Assembly (NCBI GenBank): GCA_964568425.1 | Contig: CAZMPO010000003.1 | Span: 92,603 to 156,602, forward strand | Direction of reading: 5' to 3' | From: CAKSQF01 sp964568425 | GTDB taxonomy: Bacteria; Bacillota; Clostridia; Oscillospirales; CAG-272 | Length of the DNA stretch: 64,000 bases | In this document: piece after piece, positions 50,721-60,212 of the stretch | Position numbering within the stretch: the stretch's first letter is position 1 | Layout: every line of letters starts with the position of its first letter | Position numbers and translations under genes: made by a program | Notes under the pieces: generated by a model | Databases searched by the model: none | Seen by the model: the letters and a program-made list of their open reading frames with translations, nothing else | What the model was told of the DNA's origin: nothing

Positions 50721-52925
50721 TTGCCCGAAAATACGGATAAGCTCATAAGCATAATATCGGAAAACCACAATATGAGCTATGACCTTGATAAAATAAAGCG
50801 CGCTTACGAATTTGCGGCAGAGCATCATGCGGGACAGTTCCGCGTTTCGGGAGAGCCGTATATTACCCATCCCGTGGCGGTCGCGGAGATCGTCGCCTCA
50901 CTTGAGCTTGATACCGATTCGATATGCGCGGCACTTCTTCATGATACGGTAGAGGACTGCGATGTCAGCGTGGAAGCCATAAAAAAAGAGTTTGGGCCCG
51001 AGGTCGCGCTCCTTGTCGACGGACTTACAAAGCTTGTTCATATTCCGTTTGAGGATAAAGAAGAACAGCAGATGGAAAATCTGCGAAAGATGTTCATGGC
51101 GATGTCGAAGGACGTCCGCGTTATCTTCATAAAGCTCTGCGACAGATTGCACAATATGCGCACCCTCTCGGCAAAAGAGGACGAAAAGCGACGCCTTACC
51201 GCACTTGAGACGATGCATGTGTATGCACCGCTTGCGCACAGACTCGGTATCCAGCGTATAAAGACAGAGCTTGAAAATCTGTCGCTTTCATATCTTGACC
51301 CGATAGGCTATGCCGAGGTAAAGGGCGATATCGAAAAGAGATACGGTCAAAATCGAGATTTTATCAGCAATATCAAAGAAGAGATCAAAGAAAAGCTTGC
51401 CGAAAACGGGTTTTCGTTTACGGTAGACGGCAGAATAAAGAGCGTTTACTCGATCTATTTCAAGATGTTCAATCAGCATAAATCACTTGATGAGATATAC
51501 GATTTTTACGCCGTGCGTATTATAACGAAGACCGAGCTTGAGTGCTATACTGCACTCGGGATCATTCACGATACGTTCAAGTCGATCCCCGGCAGATTTA
51601 AGGACTATATCTCGACCCCAAAGCCCAATATGTATCAGTCGCTCCATACGACAGTCATCGGAAAAGAGGGCATACCGTTCGAGGTTCAGATAAGAACCGA
51701 AAAGATGCATCAGATCGCCGAGTTCGGTGTCGCCGCCCATTGGAAATATAAATCGGGCGACCATGTCGACGGCGAGATTGATCGCAGACTTTCGTGGATC
51801 GCAAGGCTCATCGAGGCTGAGGATAACACACGCGACCACGATGAATTTTTGCGTGCGCTCAAGGTCGATATTTTTCAGGACGAGATATTTGTGTTCACCC
51901 CGAAGGGCGATGTTATCAACCTCCCCACGGGTGCAACTCTCGTCGATTTCGCTTACGCAATCCATTCGCAGGTCGGCAACAGGATGATCGGCGCAAAGGT
52001 CAACGGAATGATCACACCGATAGACCGAACGCTAAAAAACGGCGAAATCGCCGAGATCATCACGTCCTCCGCATCAAAAGGACCGTCGCGCGATTGGCTC
52101 GGAATTGTCAAAACGAGCGAGGCGCGCAATAAGATCAGACAGTGGTTCAAAAAAGAAAAACGCTCCGAAAATATCGCCGTCGGCAAGGCGGAGATCGAAA
52201 AAGAGTTCTCTAAATTCGGCAGAGCGTGCAGTGCCGCGCAGATCGAGGAGATCGTTACAAATGTCGCAACGCGCATGGGCTATCACGAGGCGGACGATCT
52301 CTACAGCACGATAGGCTACGGCGGCGTAACGATCGCTAAGGTCGCGATCAGACTTCATGACGAGTTCGATCGTATCGTAAAGCCCGAAGAGACACCGACC
52401 CCGATCGTTGCCGAGCAGATCGTAACAAAACCGCATTCAAAGAAATCAAACGGCGGAGTCATCGTCGACGGTGTGGACGGATGCGAGGTCAAGTTCGCTA
52501 AATGCTGTAATCCGCTCCCCGGGGATGATATCGTCGGCTTCATAACGCGCGGATTTGGAATATCTATTCATAAGCGCGACTGCCCGAATGTCAGACAAGG
52601 GCTTGAAAAAGAAGAAAACAGAGACCGATTCGTCACGGCTTGCTGGGGCGATATGCCGACAAAGGCGGCGCAGAATACCCTCGGCACATACGAGGCATAT
52701 GTGCAGATCTTTGCCGAAAACGATCTCATGCTCCTTGCAAATATTACGTCAACGCTTGCCGATATGCGCGTGACGCTCCATCAAATAAACACGCGCGCCA
52801 AAGACGGAATGCTTATCGTCAATCTCGTTGTCGGATGTCGCGACGTGTCCCATTTTAAGGCGATAATGGCAAGGCTTGCGATCATCCCGAAGGTCAACGA
52901 GGTAAAGAGAGGATATTCTGTATGA
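50721..52925 (+). CDS. RelA/SpoT (p)ppGpp synthetase/hydrolase
   Basis: 734 residues, bifunctional by appearance. The hydrolase HD motif (LLHDTVEDCDVS) and RLHNMRTL are intact. The synthetase domain shows GRIKSVYSIYFKM and YQSLHTTVIG. TGS (VFTPKGDVINLPTGATLVDFA) and C-terminal ACT domains follow. Controls the stringent response. The start is taken as TTG 50721, 8 nt after GGAGG; GTG 50712 in frame overlaps that site. The stop overlaps dtd by 4 bp. Confidence 0.95.
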   Translation: MPENTDKLISIISENHNMSYDLDKIKRAYEFAAEHHAGQFRVSGEPYITHPVAVAEIVASLELDTDSICAALLHDTVEDCDVSVEAIKKEFGPEVALLVDGLTKLVHIPFEDKEEQQMENLRKMFMAMSKDVRVIFIKLCDRLHNMRTLSAKEDEKRRLTALETMHVYAPLAHRLGIQRIKTELENLSLSYLDPIGYAEVKGDIEKRYGQNRDFISNIKEEIKEKLAENGFSFTVDGRIKSVYSIYFKMFNQHKSLDEIYDFYAVRIITKTELECYTALGIIHDTFKSIPGRFKDYISTPKPNMYQSLHTTVIGKEGIPFEVQIRTEKMHQIAEFGVAAHWKYKSGDHVDGEIDRRLSWIARLIEAEDNTRDHDEFLRALKVDIFQDEIFVFTPKGDVINLPTGATLVDFAYAIHSQVGNRMIGAKVNGMITPIDRTLKNGEIAEIITSSASKGPSRDWLGIVKTSEARNKIRQWFKKEKRSENIAVGKAEIEKEFSKFGRACSAAQIEEIVTNVATRMGYHEADDLYSTIGYGGVTIAKVAIRLHDEFDRIVKPEETPTPIVAEQIVTKPHSKKSNGGVIVDGVDGCEVKFAKCCNPLPGDDIVGFITRGFGISIHKRDCPNVRQGLEKEENRDRFVTACWGDMPTKAAQNTLGTYEAYVQIFAENDLMLLANITSTLADMRVTLHQINTRAKDGMLIVNLVVGCRDVSHFKAIMARLAIIPKVNEVKRGYSV

Positions 52926-53407
52926 TAGCAGTCCTTCAAAGAGTAAAGTCCGCTCGCGTGAGCGTTGACGGCAGAGTGACAGGCGAGTGCGGCGAGGGTT
53001 TTGCCATACTTCTCGGCGTCGCAAACGGCGATGATAAGCTTGATGCCGACCTTCTTGCCGCAAAAATATCAAAGCTCCGCGTTTTCCGTGATGAAAATGA
53101 TAAAATGAACCGATCTGTCGTAGATATCGGCGGCTCGGCTGTCGTCGTTTCGCAGTTTACACTGCTTGCAAATTATAAGCACGGCAATCGCCCCGATTTT
53201 CTGTCCGCGGCGGCACCGAATGTCGCAGAGCCTCTTTATGAATATTTTTGCGACAAACTGTCATCACTTATAGGAAATGATGTAGGCAGAGGTGTTTTCG
53301 GCGCGGATATGCTCTATGAGATAGCAAATAACGGACCGGTCACCATCGTTATGGACAGTAACGTATTGAAGACAAAGAAAAATTCGCAGGAAAGAGAAAA
53401 CATATGA
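52922..53407 (+). CDS. dtd: D-aminoacyl-tRNA deacylase
   Basis: 161 residues, normal size. Removes D-amino acids from mischarged tRNA. Motifs: MIAVLQRVKSARVSVDG at the start, SQFTLLAN, where most have SQFTLYA, and NNGPVTIVMDS (the GlyPro gate). ATG 52922 overlaps the rel stop (ATGA), the common relA-dtd pairing. The end overlaps hemZ by 4 bp, so rel, dtd and hemZ are translated as a coupled set. Confidence 0.96.
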   Translation: MIAVLQRVKSARVSVDGRVTGECGEGFAILLGVANGDDKLDADLLAAKISKLRVFRDENDKMNRSVVDIGGSAVVVSQFTLLANYKHGNRPDFLSAAAPNVAEPLYEYFCDKLSSLIGNDVGRGVFGADMLYEIANNGPVTIVMDSNVLKTKKNSQERENI

Positions 53408-54891
53408 AACTCATTTGTACCGACAATATAAGCAAATATTATCTTCAATCGCTCTGCCTGCTCTATTTCCCGGGGGCTAAATTCTCGGAAAATGAAACGG
53501 TTACCGATGAAACTCCGATAGTCACCGTATCGCTGACCGAGACTGAGCTTGCCGCAACAGCTGTCGCCGAGATAAGAATAGGCGATCAGCATGTGAGTGC
53601 AGAGGTGACCGAGAAATATAAGCCGTCGAGGACCGAGATAAAGGTTCAAAAGATAGCAGTCGGCAAGGCTGTTTTTGCCGCAGGTGAAAAATTTTTCGGC
53701 TACACTCCCGCATGGGGAATACTCACCGGTATACGTCCGTCCAAAATATCAAGACAGATCTACGTTCAGACACAGGATGCCGCGAAAACACGCAAGGTCC
53801 TTCGCGACGAATATTTTCTCTATCCCAAAAAAGCGGCGATACTTACCGATATTACCATAAATGAGCAGAGAATAATTGACAGACTCGATAAAAATTCCTG
53901 CTCGCTGTATGTATCCATCCCTTTTTGCCCGACGAGATGCGCCTATTGCTCATTCGTTTCCTTCGCGACCAAACGCCTTCTCTCGATGATCCCCGATTAC
54001 GTTGACAGACTTCTTCGCGACCTTGATGTCGTGTTTGACTCGATCAAAAACCATGGTCTGTCCCTAAAGACAGTCTACATAGGCGGCGGAACTCCCACAA
54101 CTCTCTCGGCAGAGGAGCTTGCGAGAATTTTTGATAAGATCGCTGAGCATATCGATCCCGCCTCTCTCGACGAGTTTACGCTCGAAGCAGGCAGACCGGA
54201 TACGATCACCGCAGAAAAGCTCGCCGTTGCCGTTGCAAGCGGCGTGACGCGCATCAGCATAAATCCCCAGACCCTTAATGAAGCGGTGCTCAAGGAGATC
54301 GGCAGATATCATACCGTCGATCAGTTCTATAAAAGCTTTGAAATGGCGAGAGAGTCGGGCGTCAAGTATATCAACACCGATCTGATAGTCGGGCTTCCGG
54401 GTGACAGCCACCGCTCGTTTGTCAAGACTATGGACAATATCGTAAAGCTCGCCCCCGATAATATCACGGTACATACCTTCTGCGTCAAGAAGGCTGCCGA
54501 TCTTGCACATTCTGCGGGAATTTATACGGGTCCCGGTGGGGATGCGCAAAAATCGGTCGATTATTCTCAGCTCCGCGCAAAATCAAACGGGTATATTCCG
54601 TATTACCTTTACAGACAGAAAAATTCGGTGTCAAATCTTGAAAATGTCGGATTTGCAAAACCCGGAGCAGAGGGACTTTATAATATTTATATCATGGAAG
54701 AGGTTCATCACATCTTTGCCGTCGGCGCGGGAGCTGTCACCAAGCTTGTTGAACGCGACAAAAACCGCATGATGCGAATATTTATGGATAAATATCCGTA
54801 TGAGTATCTGTCTGCCGAGGGCGAGGAAAAATTCAGACGCGAGTATACCGAAAAGGTCGACGCGTTCTTCGACGGTCATGACTCCGAGTGA
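53404..54891 (+). CDS. hemZ: Coproporphyrinogen dehydrogenase-like radical SAM protein HemZ
   Basis: 495 residues. The HemZ-type N-terminal domain (about 1-160) leads to the radical SAM motif SIPFCPTRCAYCSFVS (CxxxCxxC), then YIGGGTPTTLSAEELARIF and GLPGDSHRSFVKTM. By family an oxygen-independent coproporphyrinogen III oxidase relative; many Clostridia HemZ lack proven activity. ATG 53404 overlaps the dtd stop. Confidence 0.92.
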   Translation: MKLICTDNISKYYLQSLCLLYFPGAKFSENETVTDETPIVTVSLTETELAATAVAEIRIGDQHVSAEVTEKYKPSRTEIKVQKIAVGKAVFAAGEKFFGYTPAWGILTGIRPSKISRQIYVQTQDAAKTRKVLRDEYFLYPKKAAILTDITINEQRIIDRLDKNSCSLYVSIPFCPTRCAYCSFVSFATKRLLSMIPDYVDRLLRDLDVVFDSIKNHGLSLKTVYIGGGTPTTLSAEELARIFDKIAEHIDPASLDEFTLEAGRPDTITAEKLAVAVASGVTRISINPQTLNEAVLKEIGRYHTVDQFYKSFEMARESGVKYINTDLIVGLPGDSHRSFVKTMDNIVKLAPDNITVHTFCVKKAADLAHSAGIYTGPGGDAQKSVDYSQLRAKSNGYIPYYLYRQKNSVSNLENVGFAKPGAEGLYNIYIMEEVHHIFAVGAGAVTKLVERDKNRMMRIFMDKYPYEYLSAEGEEKFRREYTEKVDAFFDGHDSE

Positions 54892-54931
54892 CAAAGATCA
54901 CAATCTTTTATTGAAGGGAAGATCATACCAA

Positions 54932-55852
54932 ATGAAAAAATATCTTCGCGTCAAGTACGAATTTGAAAGCGAGGAAGAGAAAAAAGCGATGGTCGAGGCA
55001 AGCGAGCACAGCTTTTTTGCCCGCCTTGACTCGCTTTGCGACAGAGTTACGGCATCGGATGGGCTTGAGGCGGTAACGCTTTGCGGACCGACCTGCTCGG
55101 GCAAGACCACCGTCTGCGGGAGGATCACCGCCGCGGTCGCCGCAGAGGGCAGATCGGTGCTTGTTGTCTCGATCGATGATTTCTTCAAGGACAGAGAAGA
55201 ACTCAACCGCTCGTCAAGCGAACTTTCGGGCAAGATCGACTATGACAGCCCGTCCGCGCTTGATTTTGACTGCCTCGAAAAAGCCGTGGACGATCTTTTC
55301 GCGGGACGCACCGCCAATATCCCGGTCTACGATTTTCACACGGGAAAACGGGTCTCGTATAAGCCAGTGACACGCTCGAACGGCGATATCCTGCTCTTTG
55401 AGGGCATCCAGGTTCTCTATCCCGAGTTTACGAAATTGCTTGTCGGACACAAAACACTGTCGGTGTATACATCGGTCGAGCATGGATATGATGTCGGCGG
55501 AGAAAAATTCTCAAGTCGCGAGATAAGGCTCATACGCCGCATCGTGCGCGATTACAAATTCAGAAATTCACCCCCTGCATTCACGCTCTATCTTTGGAGG
55601 AGCGTCACCGAAAATGAGGATAAAAATATTTTCCCAAATCGCGAAAAGGCGGATGTTTTTGTAAATTCTGCACTTTTGTATGAGCTTTCGGCGATAAAAA
55701 ATGAGCTTCTCCCGATCCTTGATCTGATCCCTTCGGACAGCGAATATCGCGAGATCGGAGAGGAGATCGCCGAAAAATTCGAAAAGATCGAGACGATATC
55801 GACCTCTTATATTCCCGGCGACTCTATTTTCAGAGAATTTATAGGCAGATAA
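54932..55852 (+). CDS. Nucleoside (uridine kinase-like) P-loop kinase
   Basis: 306 residues. A short N-terminal segment is followed by the P-loop GPTCSGKTTVCGR, then VVSIDDFFKDREE, YDSPSALDFD, IPVYDFHTGKR and ILLFEGIQVLYPEF, the uridine kinase/PRK pattern. Phosphorylation of a nucleoside is likely. ATG 54932 has GAAGGGAAG upstream and lies 40 bp after hemZ. Confidence 0.85.
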   Translation: MKKYLRVKYEFESEEEKKAMVEASEHSFFARLDSLCDRVTASDGLEAVTLCGPTCSGKTTVCGRITAAVAAEGRSVLVVSIDDFFKDREELNRSSSELSGKIDYDSPSALDFDCLEKAVDDLFAGRTANIPVYDFHTGKRVSYKPVTRSNGDILLFEGIQVLYPEFTKLLVGHKTLSVYTSVEHGYDVGGEKFSSREIRLIRRIVRDYKFRNSPPAFTLYLWRSVTENEDKNIFPNREKADVFVNSALLYELSAIKNELLPILDLIPSDSEYREIGEEIAEKFEKIETISTSYIPGDSIFREFIGR

Positions 55853-55932
55853 ACACACCGTGACGGATAAAAAATCGTCACACCGCATAAGATCGACATG
55901 AGATAGGTTGCTTTGAGGGAGCTTTTGTCGAT

Positions 55933-57561
55933 ATGCGAAATGTCGGTCACAGAAAACACACAAAAAAGCAAGGGAAGGGTGGCATCGCACTCGGTGTTGC
56001 ACTTCTGTCTGCGGCGGGGATCGTTGTCAAGATAGTGGGTCTTCTCTATAAGATCCCGATCACTCACCTCCTCGGTGATGACGGAATGGGATATTTCAGC
56101 GGTGCATATACGGTTTACCTGCTCTTTTATTCAATTTCTGCGGCAGGCATCCCGACGGCACTTTCGATACTTGTTTCGAGATCCGAGGCTGTTGGCAACA
56201 GACGACTTACCGCACGCACGGACATTGTCGCGACGATACTTTTTTCGTCGATCGGGCTTGCGCTCTCGCTGATCTTGGCGATCGCAGCGTCGCCTATTTC
56301 GAGTCTTGTCGGCAATCCGCAGGCTGATCTTGCACTGCTTGCCATCGCACCGTCCGTCTTTTTCGTGTGCGCGGCAGGGGCGATACGCGGCTTTTTTCAA
56401 GGGCATCAGGTCATGCTGCCGACTGCACTGTCTCAGATAACGGAGGCTATCGGAAAATTGCTGATAGGTGTTTTTCTTGCCAATTATGCCATAAAAAAGG
56501 GATATGCACCCGAGAGGGTCGCCGCATTCGCCATCCTCGGTATCTCTGTCGGCTCTGCCTGCTCGATGATACTTCTGCTTTTCATGAAGCTTCGATTTTG
56601 CAGACGAAAAAGGCGCGCCTCCGATCTTTTTTTGGATAAAAACGGCAAATTTGTCCTTCCGTCGGTGCCTTCCATCGTGCGCGAGATAGTGCGTATCGCA
56701 CTTCCCGTGACCCTTTCGTCGGCGGTCGTCAGTCTGTCGGGCATCGTCGATCTCGCAACGGTCATGCATCGCCTTCGCGATATAGGATACAGCGCAGATG
56801 TGGCGAACGCCCTTTACGGCAACTACAGCGCGCTTGCCGTCGCACTCGTTAATATGCCGATCGTGCTTATCGCGCCGATCTCCACGGGACTTGTGCCCTA
56901 TGTCAGCGAGGCGGTTGAGCGTCGTGATGTCGGCTGTGTCATTTCGACCGTCGATAATTCGCTCACCATCACATCAATGATCGCCCTGCCTGCGGCATTC
57001 GGGCTTGCGACACTTTCAAAACCGATACTGACACTGCTGTTTGAGGACTCGGCGGCAAACACCGCCGCACCGCTCCTCTCGCTTCTTGCACCGTCGCTTG
57101 TTTTTATCGCCCTGTCGAATGTCAGCGGATCGCTCCTGCAGGCAGTCGACGGTGTTGGTGTTCCGCTTCTGTCAATGTCGCTCGGATGTGCGGCAAAGCT
57201 TGTAACATCCTATTTTGCCATAGGAAAATTCGGGATGGCGGGCACTCCCGTCGGGACGTTTGTCTGCTACACTGTGATAGCGGCAGTCAATTTTGCCTTT
57301 TTGTCGGTCAAGACACGCCATCTGCCGCCCTTTTCGCGACTTTTCCTAAAGCCTGTTTTGGGCGGCGTAATATCCTCTCTCACGGCGGCTGTCGCGTATA
57401 AGCTTGCCGCACCGATCCTTGGCGCAAATGGTGGTCTGCTGATCGCTATCGCACTCGCCGTTGTCGCCTATTTTGCCGCATGCGTTCTTCTCGGGAGTCT
57501 GCGTGAGCTGGGACTTCGTGAGATGCCGCTTGTCAGACGATCGCAGGCAGAGCGACAATAA
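55933..57561 (+). CDS. SpoVB-like polysaccharide/lipid flippase
   Basis: 542 residues, about 14 membrane helices, MVF/Wzx superfamily. Features: GIVVKIVGLLYKIPITHLLGD, GMGYFSGAYTVYLLFYSIS, AAGIPTALSILVSR and the conserved AAGAIRGFFQGHQVMLPTALS. The stage V sporulation protein B group may move lipid-linked precursors for the spore cortex. ATG 55933 has GAGGGAG upstream; a small hairpin GTGACG/CGTCAC lies in the 80-bp gap before it. Confidence 0.9.
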   Translation: MRNVGHRKHTKKQGKGGIALGVALLSAAGIVVKIVGLLYKIPITHLLGDDGMGYFSGAYTVYLLFYSISAAGIPTALSILVSRSEAVGNRRLTARTDIVATILFSSIGLALSLILAIAASPISSLVGNPQADLALLAIAPSVFFVCAAGAIRGFFQGHQVMLPTALSQITEAIGKLLIGVFLANYAIKKGYAPERVAAFAILGISVGSACSMILLLFMKLRFCRRKRRASDLFLDKNGKFVLPSVPSIVREIVRIALPVTLSSAVVSLSGIVDLATVMHRLRDIGYSADVANALYGNYSALAVALVNMPIVLIAPISTGLVPYVSEAVERRDVGCVISTVDNSLTITSMIALPAAFGLATLSKPILTLLFEDSAANTAAPLLSLLAPSLVFIALSNVSGSLLQAVDGVGVPLLSMSLGCAAKLVTSYFAIGKFGMAGTPVGTFVCYTVIAAVNFAFLSVKTRHLPPFSRLFLKPVLGGVISSLTAAVAYKLAAPILGANGGLLIAIALAVVAYFAACVLLGSLRELGLREMPLVRRSQAERQ

Positions 57562-57583
57562 AATACAAAGGAAGAAAACTAAA

Positions 57584-58258
57584 ATGAACGAGAAAGAAGA
57601 ACTCATAAATAAAGAAAAGCTCGATATCGCCGACCTGCTTGCCGTAATGCGGATCCTGCGCTCGGACGGCGGTTGCCCTTGGGATATCGAACAGACCCAC
57701 GCATCCCTTCGCAAAAATCTTGTCGAGGAGACCTACGAGGTCTGCGAGGCGATCGATAACTCGGATATGACGCTCCTTCGCGAGGAGCTTGGCGATCTGC
57801 TCTTTCAGGTGGTCTTCCACGCTCGAATCGCCGAGGAAAACGGTCTCTTTGATTTTGGCGATGTCGTAAACGATATCTGCCGCAAGATGATCGTCAGACA
57901 CGACCATGTGTTTGGCAACACCCATTACCAAAACCTCGATGATCAGCTTAGCGGATGGGATGCCATCAAGATGCAGACCAAAAATCAGACCTCGACCGCC
58001 GACGCCATTGACAGCGTCGCACGCACCCTTCCGTCGCTTATGCGTGCGCAAAAGCTTGCGCATAAGCTTGCAAAAGCAGGCAAAAATATCGGTGAAACGG
58101 TCGAAACAGCCAATGTTGACGGCAGAGAGGTCGCAAATCAGATCTTTTCGCTCTGCGCCTCCTGCGACAGATCGGGACTTGACGCCGAAAGGGAAGTGTA
58201 CGATCTTTGCGAGGATATTATAAGGTCGACAAGAGAGGAAGAAACTGTTAACAAATAA
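57584..58258 (+). CDS. mazG: Nucleoside triphosphate pyrophosphohydrolase MazG
   Basis: 224 residues, slightly short for a two-domain MazG. The first domain shows GGCPWDIEQTHASLRKNLVEETYEVCEAI and LREELGDLLFQVVFHARIAEE, with the EExxE and ExxD metal ligands. The second domain is reduced to LMRAQKLAHKLAKAG and a tail. Degrades non-canonical NTPs. ATG 57584 has AAAGGAAG upstream, 22 bp after the flippase gene. Confidence 0.93.
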   Translation: MNEKEELINKEKLDIADLLAVMRILRSDGGCPWDIEQTHASLRKNLVEETYEVCEAIDNSDMTLLREELGDLLFQVVFHARIAEENGLFDFGDVVNDICRKMIVRHDHVFGNTHYQNLDDQLSGWDAIKMQTKNQTSTADAIDSVARTLPSLMRAQKLAHKLAKAGKNIGETVETANVDGREVANQIFSLCASCDRSGLDAEREVYDLCEDIIRSTREEETVNK

Positions 58259-58273
58259 TTTACATACTAAGTG

Positions 58274-58302
58274 TTGCTATCATGGCGCATTCGTGATATA
58301 CT
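58274..58302 (+). promoter_or_regulatory. Promoter of the S4/yabP/yabQ/ftsB operon
   Basis: TTGCTA (58274-58279), a 17-nt spacer and TATACT (58297-58302), about 49 bp before ATG 58351. Confidence 0.6.
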
Positions 58303-58350
58303 TACGGATATATGATGCGTGCGGATGACCAAAAGGAAGGAATATCTTTT

Positions 58351-58596
58351 ATGAGACTTGACAAATATTTGAAGGTATCGAGGATAATAAAGCGGCGTAC
58401 CGTCGCAAACGATGCCTGCGATGACGCACATGTCAGCGCAAACGGCAGACCGGTAAAGGCATCATATCAGGTAAAAGAGGGCGATGTTATAGAGATAACA
58501 TTTGGCTCTCGCACGCTAAAGATCAAAGTGCTCTCTGTTGCCGAGCACGCGGCAAAGGCTGACGCGGCGGCGATGTATGAGGTGCTCGAACAGTAA
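58351..58596 (+). CDS. S4-domain RNA-binding protein (RqcP/YabO-like)
   Basis: 81 residues consisting of a single S4 domain: MRLDKYLKVSRIIKRRTVAN, VSANGRPVKASYQVKEGDVIEI. In Firmicutes this gene neighbours yabP and yabQ; RqcP binds 50S subunits in ribosome quality control. The ribosome site is AAGGAAGG before ATG 58351. Confidence 0.92.
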   Translation: MRLDKYLKVSRIIKRRTVANDACDDAHVSANGRPVKASYQVKEGDVIEITFGSRTLKIKVLSVAEHAAKADAAAMYEVLEQ

Positions 58597-58604
58597 AATT
58601 GACT

Positions 58605-58633
58605 GCATAATGTCACCCGCTCTGGCATATTAT
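58605..58633 (+). promoter_or_regulatory. Possible SigE sporulation promoter of yabP-yabQ
   Basis: GCATAAT (58605-58611), a 14-nt spacer and CATATTAT (58626-58633) resemble the SigE -35 and -10. yabP is SigE-dependent in Bacillus subtilis. The start site would fall very close to the ribosome site. Confidence 0.35.
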
Positions 58634-58650
58634 GTCACGAGGTGATCGTT

Positions 58651-58950
58651 TTGAGTGTTAATAAAAATGTTGACAGAGTATCGGATGCCCTGAGTCAAAA
58701 GCATTCGCTCTCTCTCGAGGATAGACGCTCCTTGGAGCTTACGGGGATCTTGGATGTGCTCGGCTTTGACGAGTGCTCGGTCGTTATGAAAACATCGCTC
58801 GGTATACTGTCTGTCGAGGGCGAGGGTCTGCATATTAAACATATGTCTGTCGACAAGGGTGAGATAAGCCTTGACGGAAAGATCGATCGCCTTTTTTATC
58901 TTGACAGACCTACGAAAAAGAGCGGACTTTTCGGCAAGCGTTCCGAATGA
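58651..58950 (+). CDS. yabP: Sporulation protein YabP
   Basis: 99 residues of the YabP/YqfC family: LEDRRSLELTGILDVLGFDECSVVM, TSLGILSVEGEGLHIKHM, GEISLDGKIDRLFY. Needed for spore cortex formation by family. TTG 58651 is chosen because CGAGGTGAT lies 5-8 nt upstream, while GTG 58642 is part of that site. The stop overlaps yabQ by 4 bp. Confidence 0.93.
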   Translation: MSVNKNVDRVSDALSQKHSLSLEDRRSLELTGILDVLGFDECSVVMKTSLGILSVEGEGLHIKHMSVDKGEISLDGKIDRLFYLDRPTKKSGLFGKRSE

Positions 58951-59480
58951 TGTGGTTTGTCTCGCAAGGACAGCTCTTTACCATGCTTTCGATGTGCACG
59001 CTGTTCGGTGTACTGCTTTCCGCCTGCTATGATCTGTTCAGACTGCGCCGCCGCCTGATCACACCGCGCGCCCGCATTGCCGCGACCTTGCTGACCGCTG
59101 TCGAGGATGTGATCTTTTTCGCCGCCTCGGGTGCGTTTTTGACAGCTGTATTTTATGCATTCAACAGCGGACAGGTGCGGATCATGGGTATCGTCGGCTT
59201 TTGGTGCGGAGCACTCGCGTGGCGGCTGTCACTTGGCAGACTGTTTCTGTATCTGCTTGAGCGCGTCGCGAGAATTTTTATAAAGATCATCCGATTTTTG
59301 ATCGTCCGACCGATCGCAAACTGTATGAGATCGGCGAGCAAGAAATGGCATTTGATGCTTGCGAAAGGGAAATTTCGCAAAAGGAAAAGATATACCGCAG
59401 CGCAAACGGCGTTTGCTTTGAAAGAGGCATCAACGGCGTTCGGCGCGATAAAGATGAAAAAATCCGTAAATGATAAATGA
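58947..59480 (+). CDS. yabQ: Spore cortex biosynthesis protein YabQ
   Basis: 177 residues with about four membrane helices: QLFTMLSMCTLFGVLLSACYDLFRLRRR at the N-terminus, then VEDVIFFAASGAFLTAVFYAFNSGQVR, the family core. A basic C-terminal tail of about 60 residues. Overlaps yabP by 4 bp and the ftsB-like gene by 4 bp. Confidence 0.92.
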   Translation: MMWFVSQGQLFTMLSMCTLFGVLLSACYDLFRLRRRLITPRARIAATLLTAVEDVIFFAASGAFLTAVFYAFNSGQVRIMGIVGFWCGALAWRLSLGRLFLYLLERVARIFIKIIRFLIVRPIANCMRSASKKWHLMLAKGKFRKRKRYTAAQTAFALKEASTAFGAIKMKKSVNDK

Positions 59481-59773
59481 AAGGTCGTTTGCACAATATG
59501 AAAAAACACGGACATATTTTGCTTAAGGTCGCACTCGCAGTCGCTTTTGTGGTCACACTTTATGCCATAATCGATCAACAGCTTGAACAAAATGAGCTTG
59601 TCGAGCAGTATGAAAAGCTTTACGCAGAGGTCGAGAGATATTCGGACGAGGTCGATGAACTCGCGTACGATCTTGAAATATGCGATACCCCCGAGTATTT
59701 CGAAAAAGCGGCGCGTAAACTCGGATTTTGCAAATTCGGCGAGACAGTTTTCATTAATGACAGACAAAAATAA
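59477..59773 (+). CDS. Septum formation initiator (FtsB/DivIC-like)
   Basis: 98 residues: a basic N-terminus, one helix (ILLKVALAVAFVVTLYAII), a coiled coil of about 40 residues (QQLEQNELVEQYEKLYAEVE), and the C-terminal motif EYFEKAARKLGFCKFGETVF. A division protein bridging inner membrane partners. It is last in the S4/yabP/yabQ operon, the usual Firmicutes place for divIC. Confidence 0.9.
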   Translation: MKGRLHNMKKHGHILLKVALAVAFVVTLYAIIDQQLEQNELVEQYEKLYAEVERYSDEVDELAYDLEICDTPEYFEKAARKLGFCKFGETVFINDRQK

Positions 59774-59808
59774 AAGATCTCGCGACATAGACTGCCGCGA
59801 GATCTTTT
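59772..59808. terminator. Bidirectional terminator
   Basis: AAAAGATCTCGCG/CGCGAGATCTTTT 13-bp stem between the ftsB-like gene (+) and the acyl carrier protein gene (-). Confidence 0.9.
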
Positions 59809-59814
59809 GGCTCT

Positions 59815-60051
59815 TCAGATATTTGCGCTTATGTTGTCGACCAGATCTCCGAACGTGTCAAGCTTTATCAGCTCGTCGTCGGGGATGTAATAGCCGTATT
59901 TTTCTTCGATGAATGATAAGAGTTCTATAAGATCGAGCGAATCGCAGTCGGGAAAGTTGTCGAGAGTCGAATTTTCGGTGATCTCGCCCTCCTCGATCGA
60001 TGTGTGACTTGTTATGTAGCCGATAAGCTCGCTTGATATTTCTTCGTTCAT
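59815..60051 (-). CDS. Acyl carrier protein
   Basis: 78 residues, acidic. The phosphopantetheine Ser is in CDSLDLIELLSFIEEKYG, followed by IPDDELIKLDTFGDLVDNI. The attachment motif is DSLD, the usual form. Not next to fatty-acid genes, so it may serve a specialised acyl pathway. The ribosome site is GAAAGGACC before ATG 60051. Confidence 0.9.
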   Translation of the reverse strand: MNEEISSELIGYITSHTSIEEGEITENSTLDNFPDCDSLDLIELLSFIEEKYGYYIPDDELIKLDTFGDLVDNISANI

Positions 60052-60170
60052 GCGTCAGGGTCCTTTCGATAAAATTGCAAGCTACATTGTATCATAAATA
60101 TAAGCATTTGTCTATAGCTTTATCGAATTTTTTTGAAAAAAGTTTCATAAATATTCTTCCCCTCAACCAC

Positions 60171-60199
60171 TTGACAAATCACATAAAATGTGGTACAAT
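60171..60199 (+). promoter_or_regulatory. Promoter of tRNA-Pro
   Basis: TTGACA (60171-60176), a 17-nt spacer and TACAAT (60194-60199), 13 bp before the tRNA. Confidence 0.88.
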
Positions 60200-60212
60200 A
60201 TACAAACCCCGT

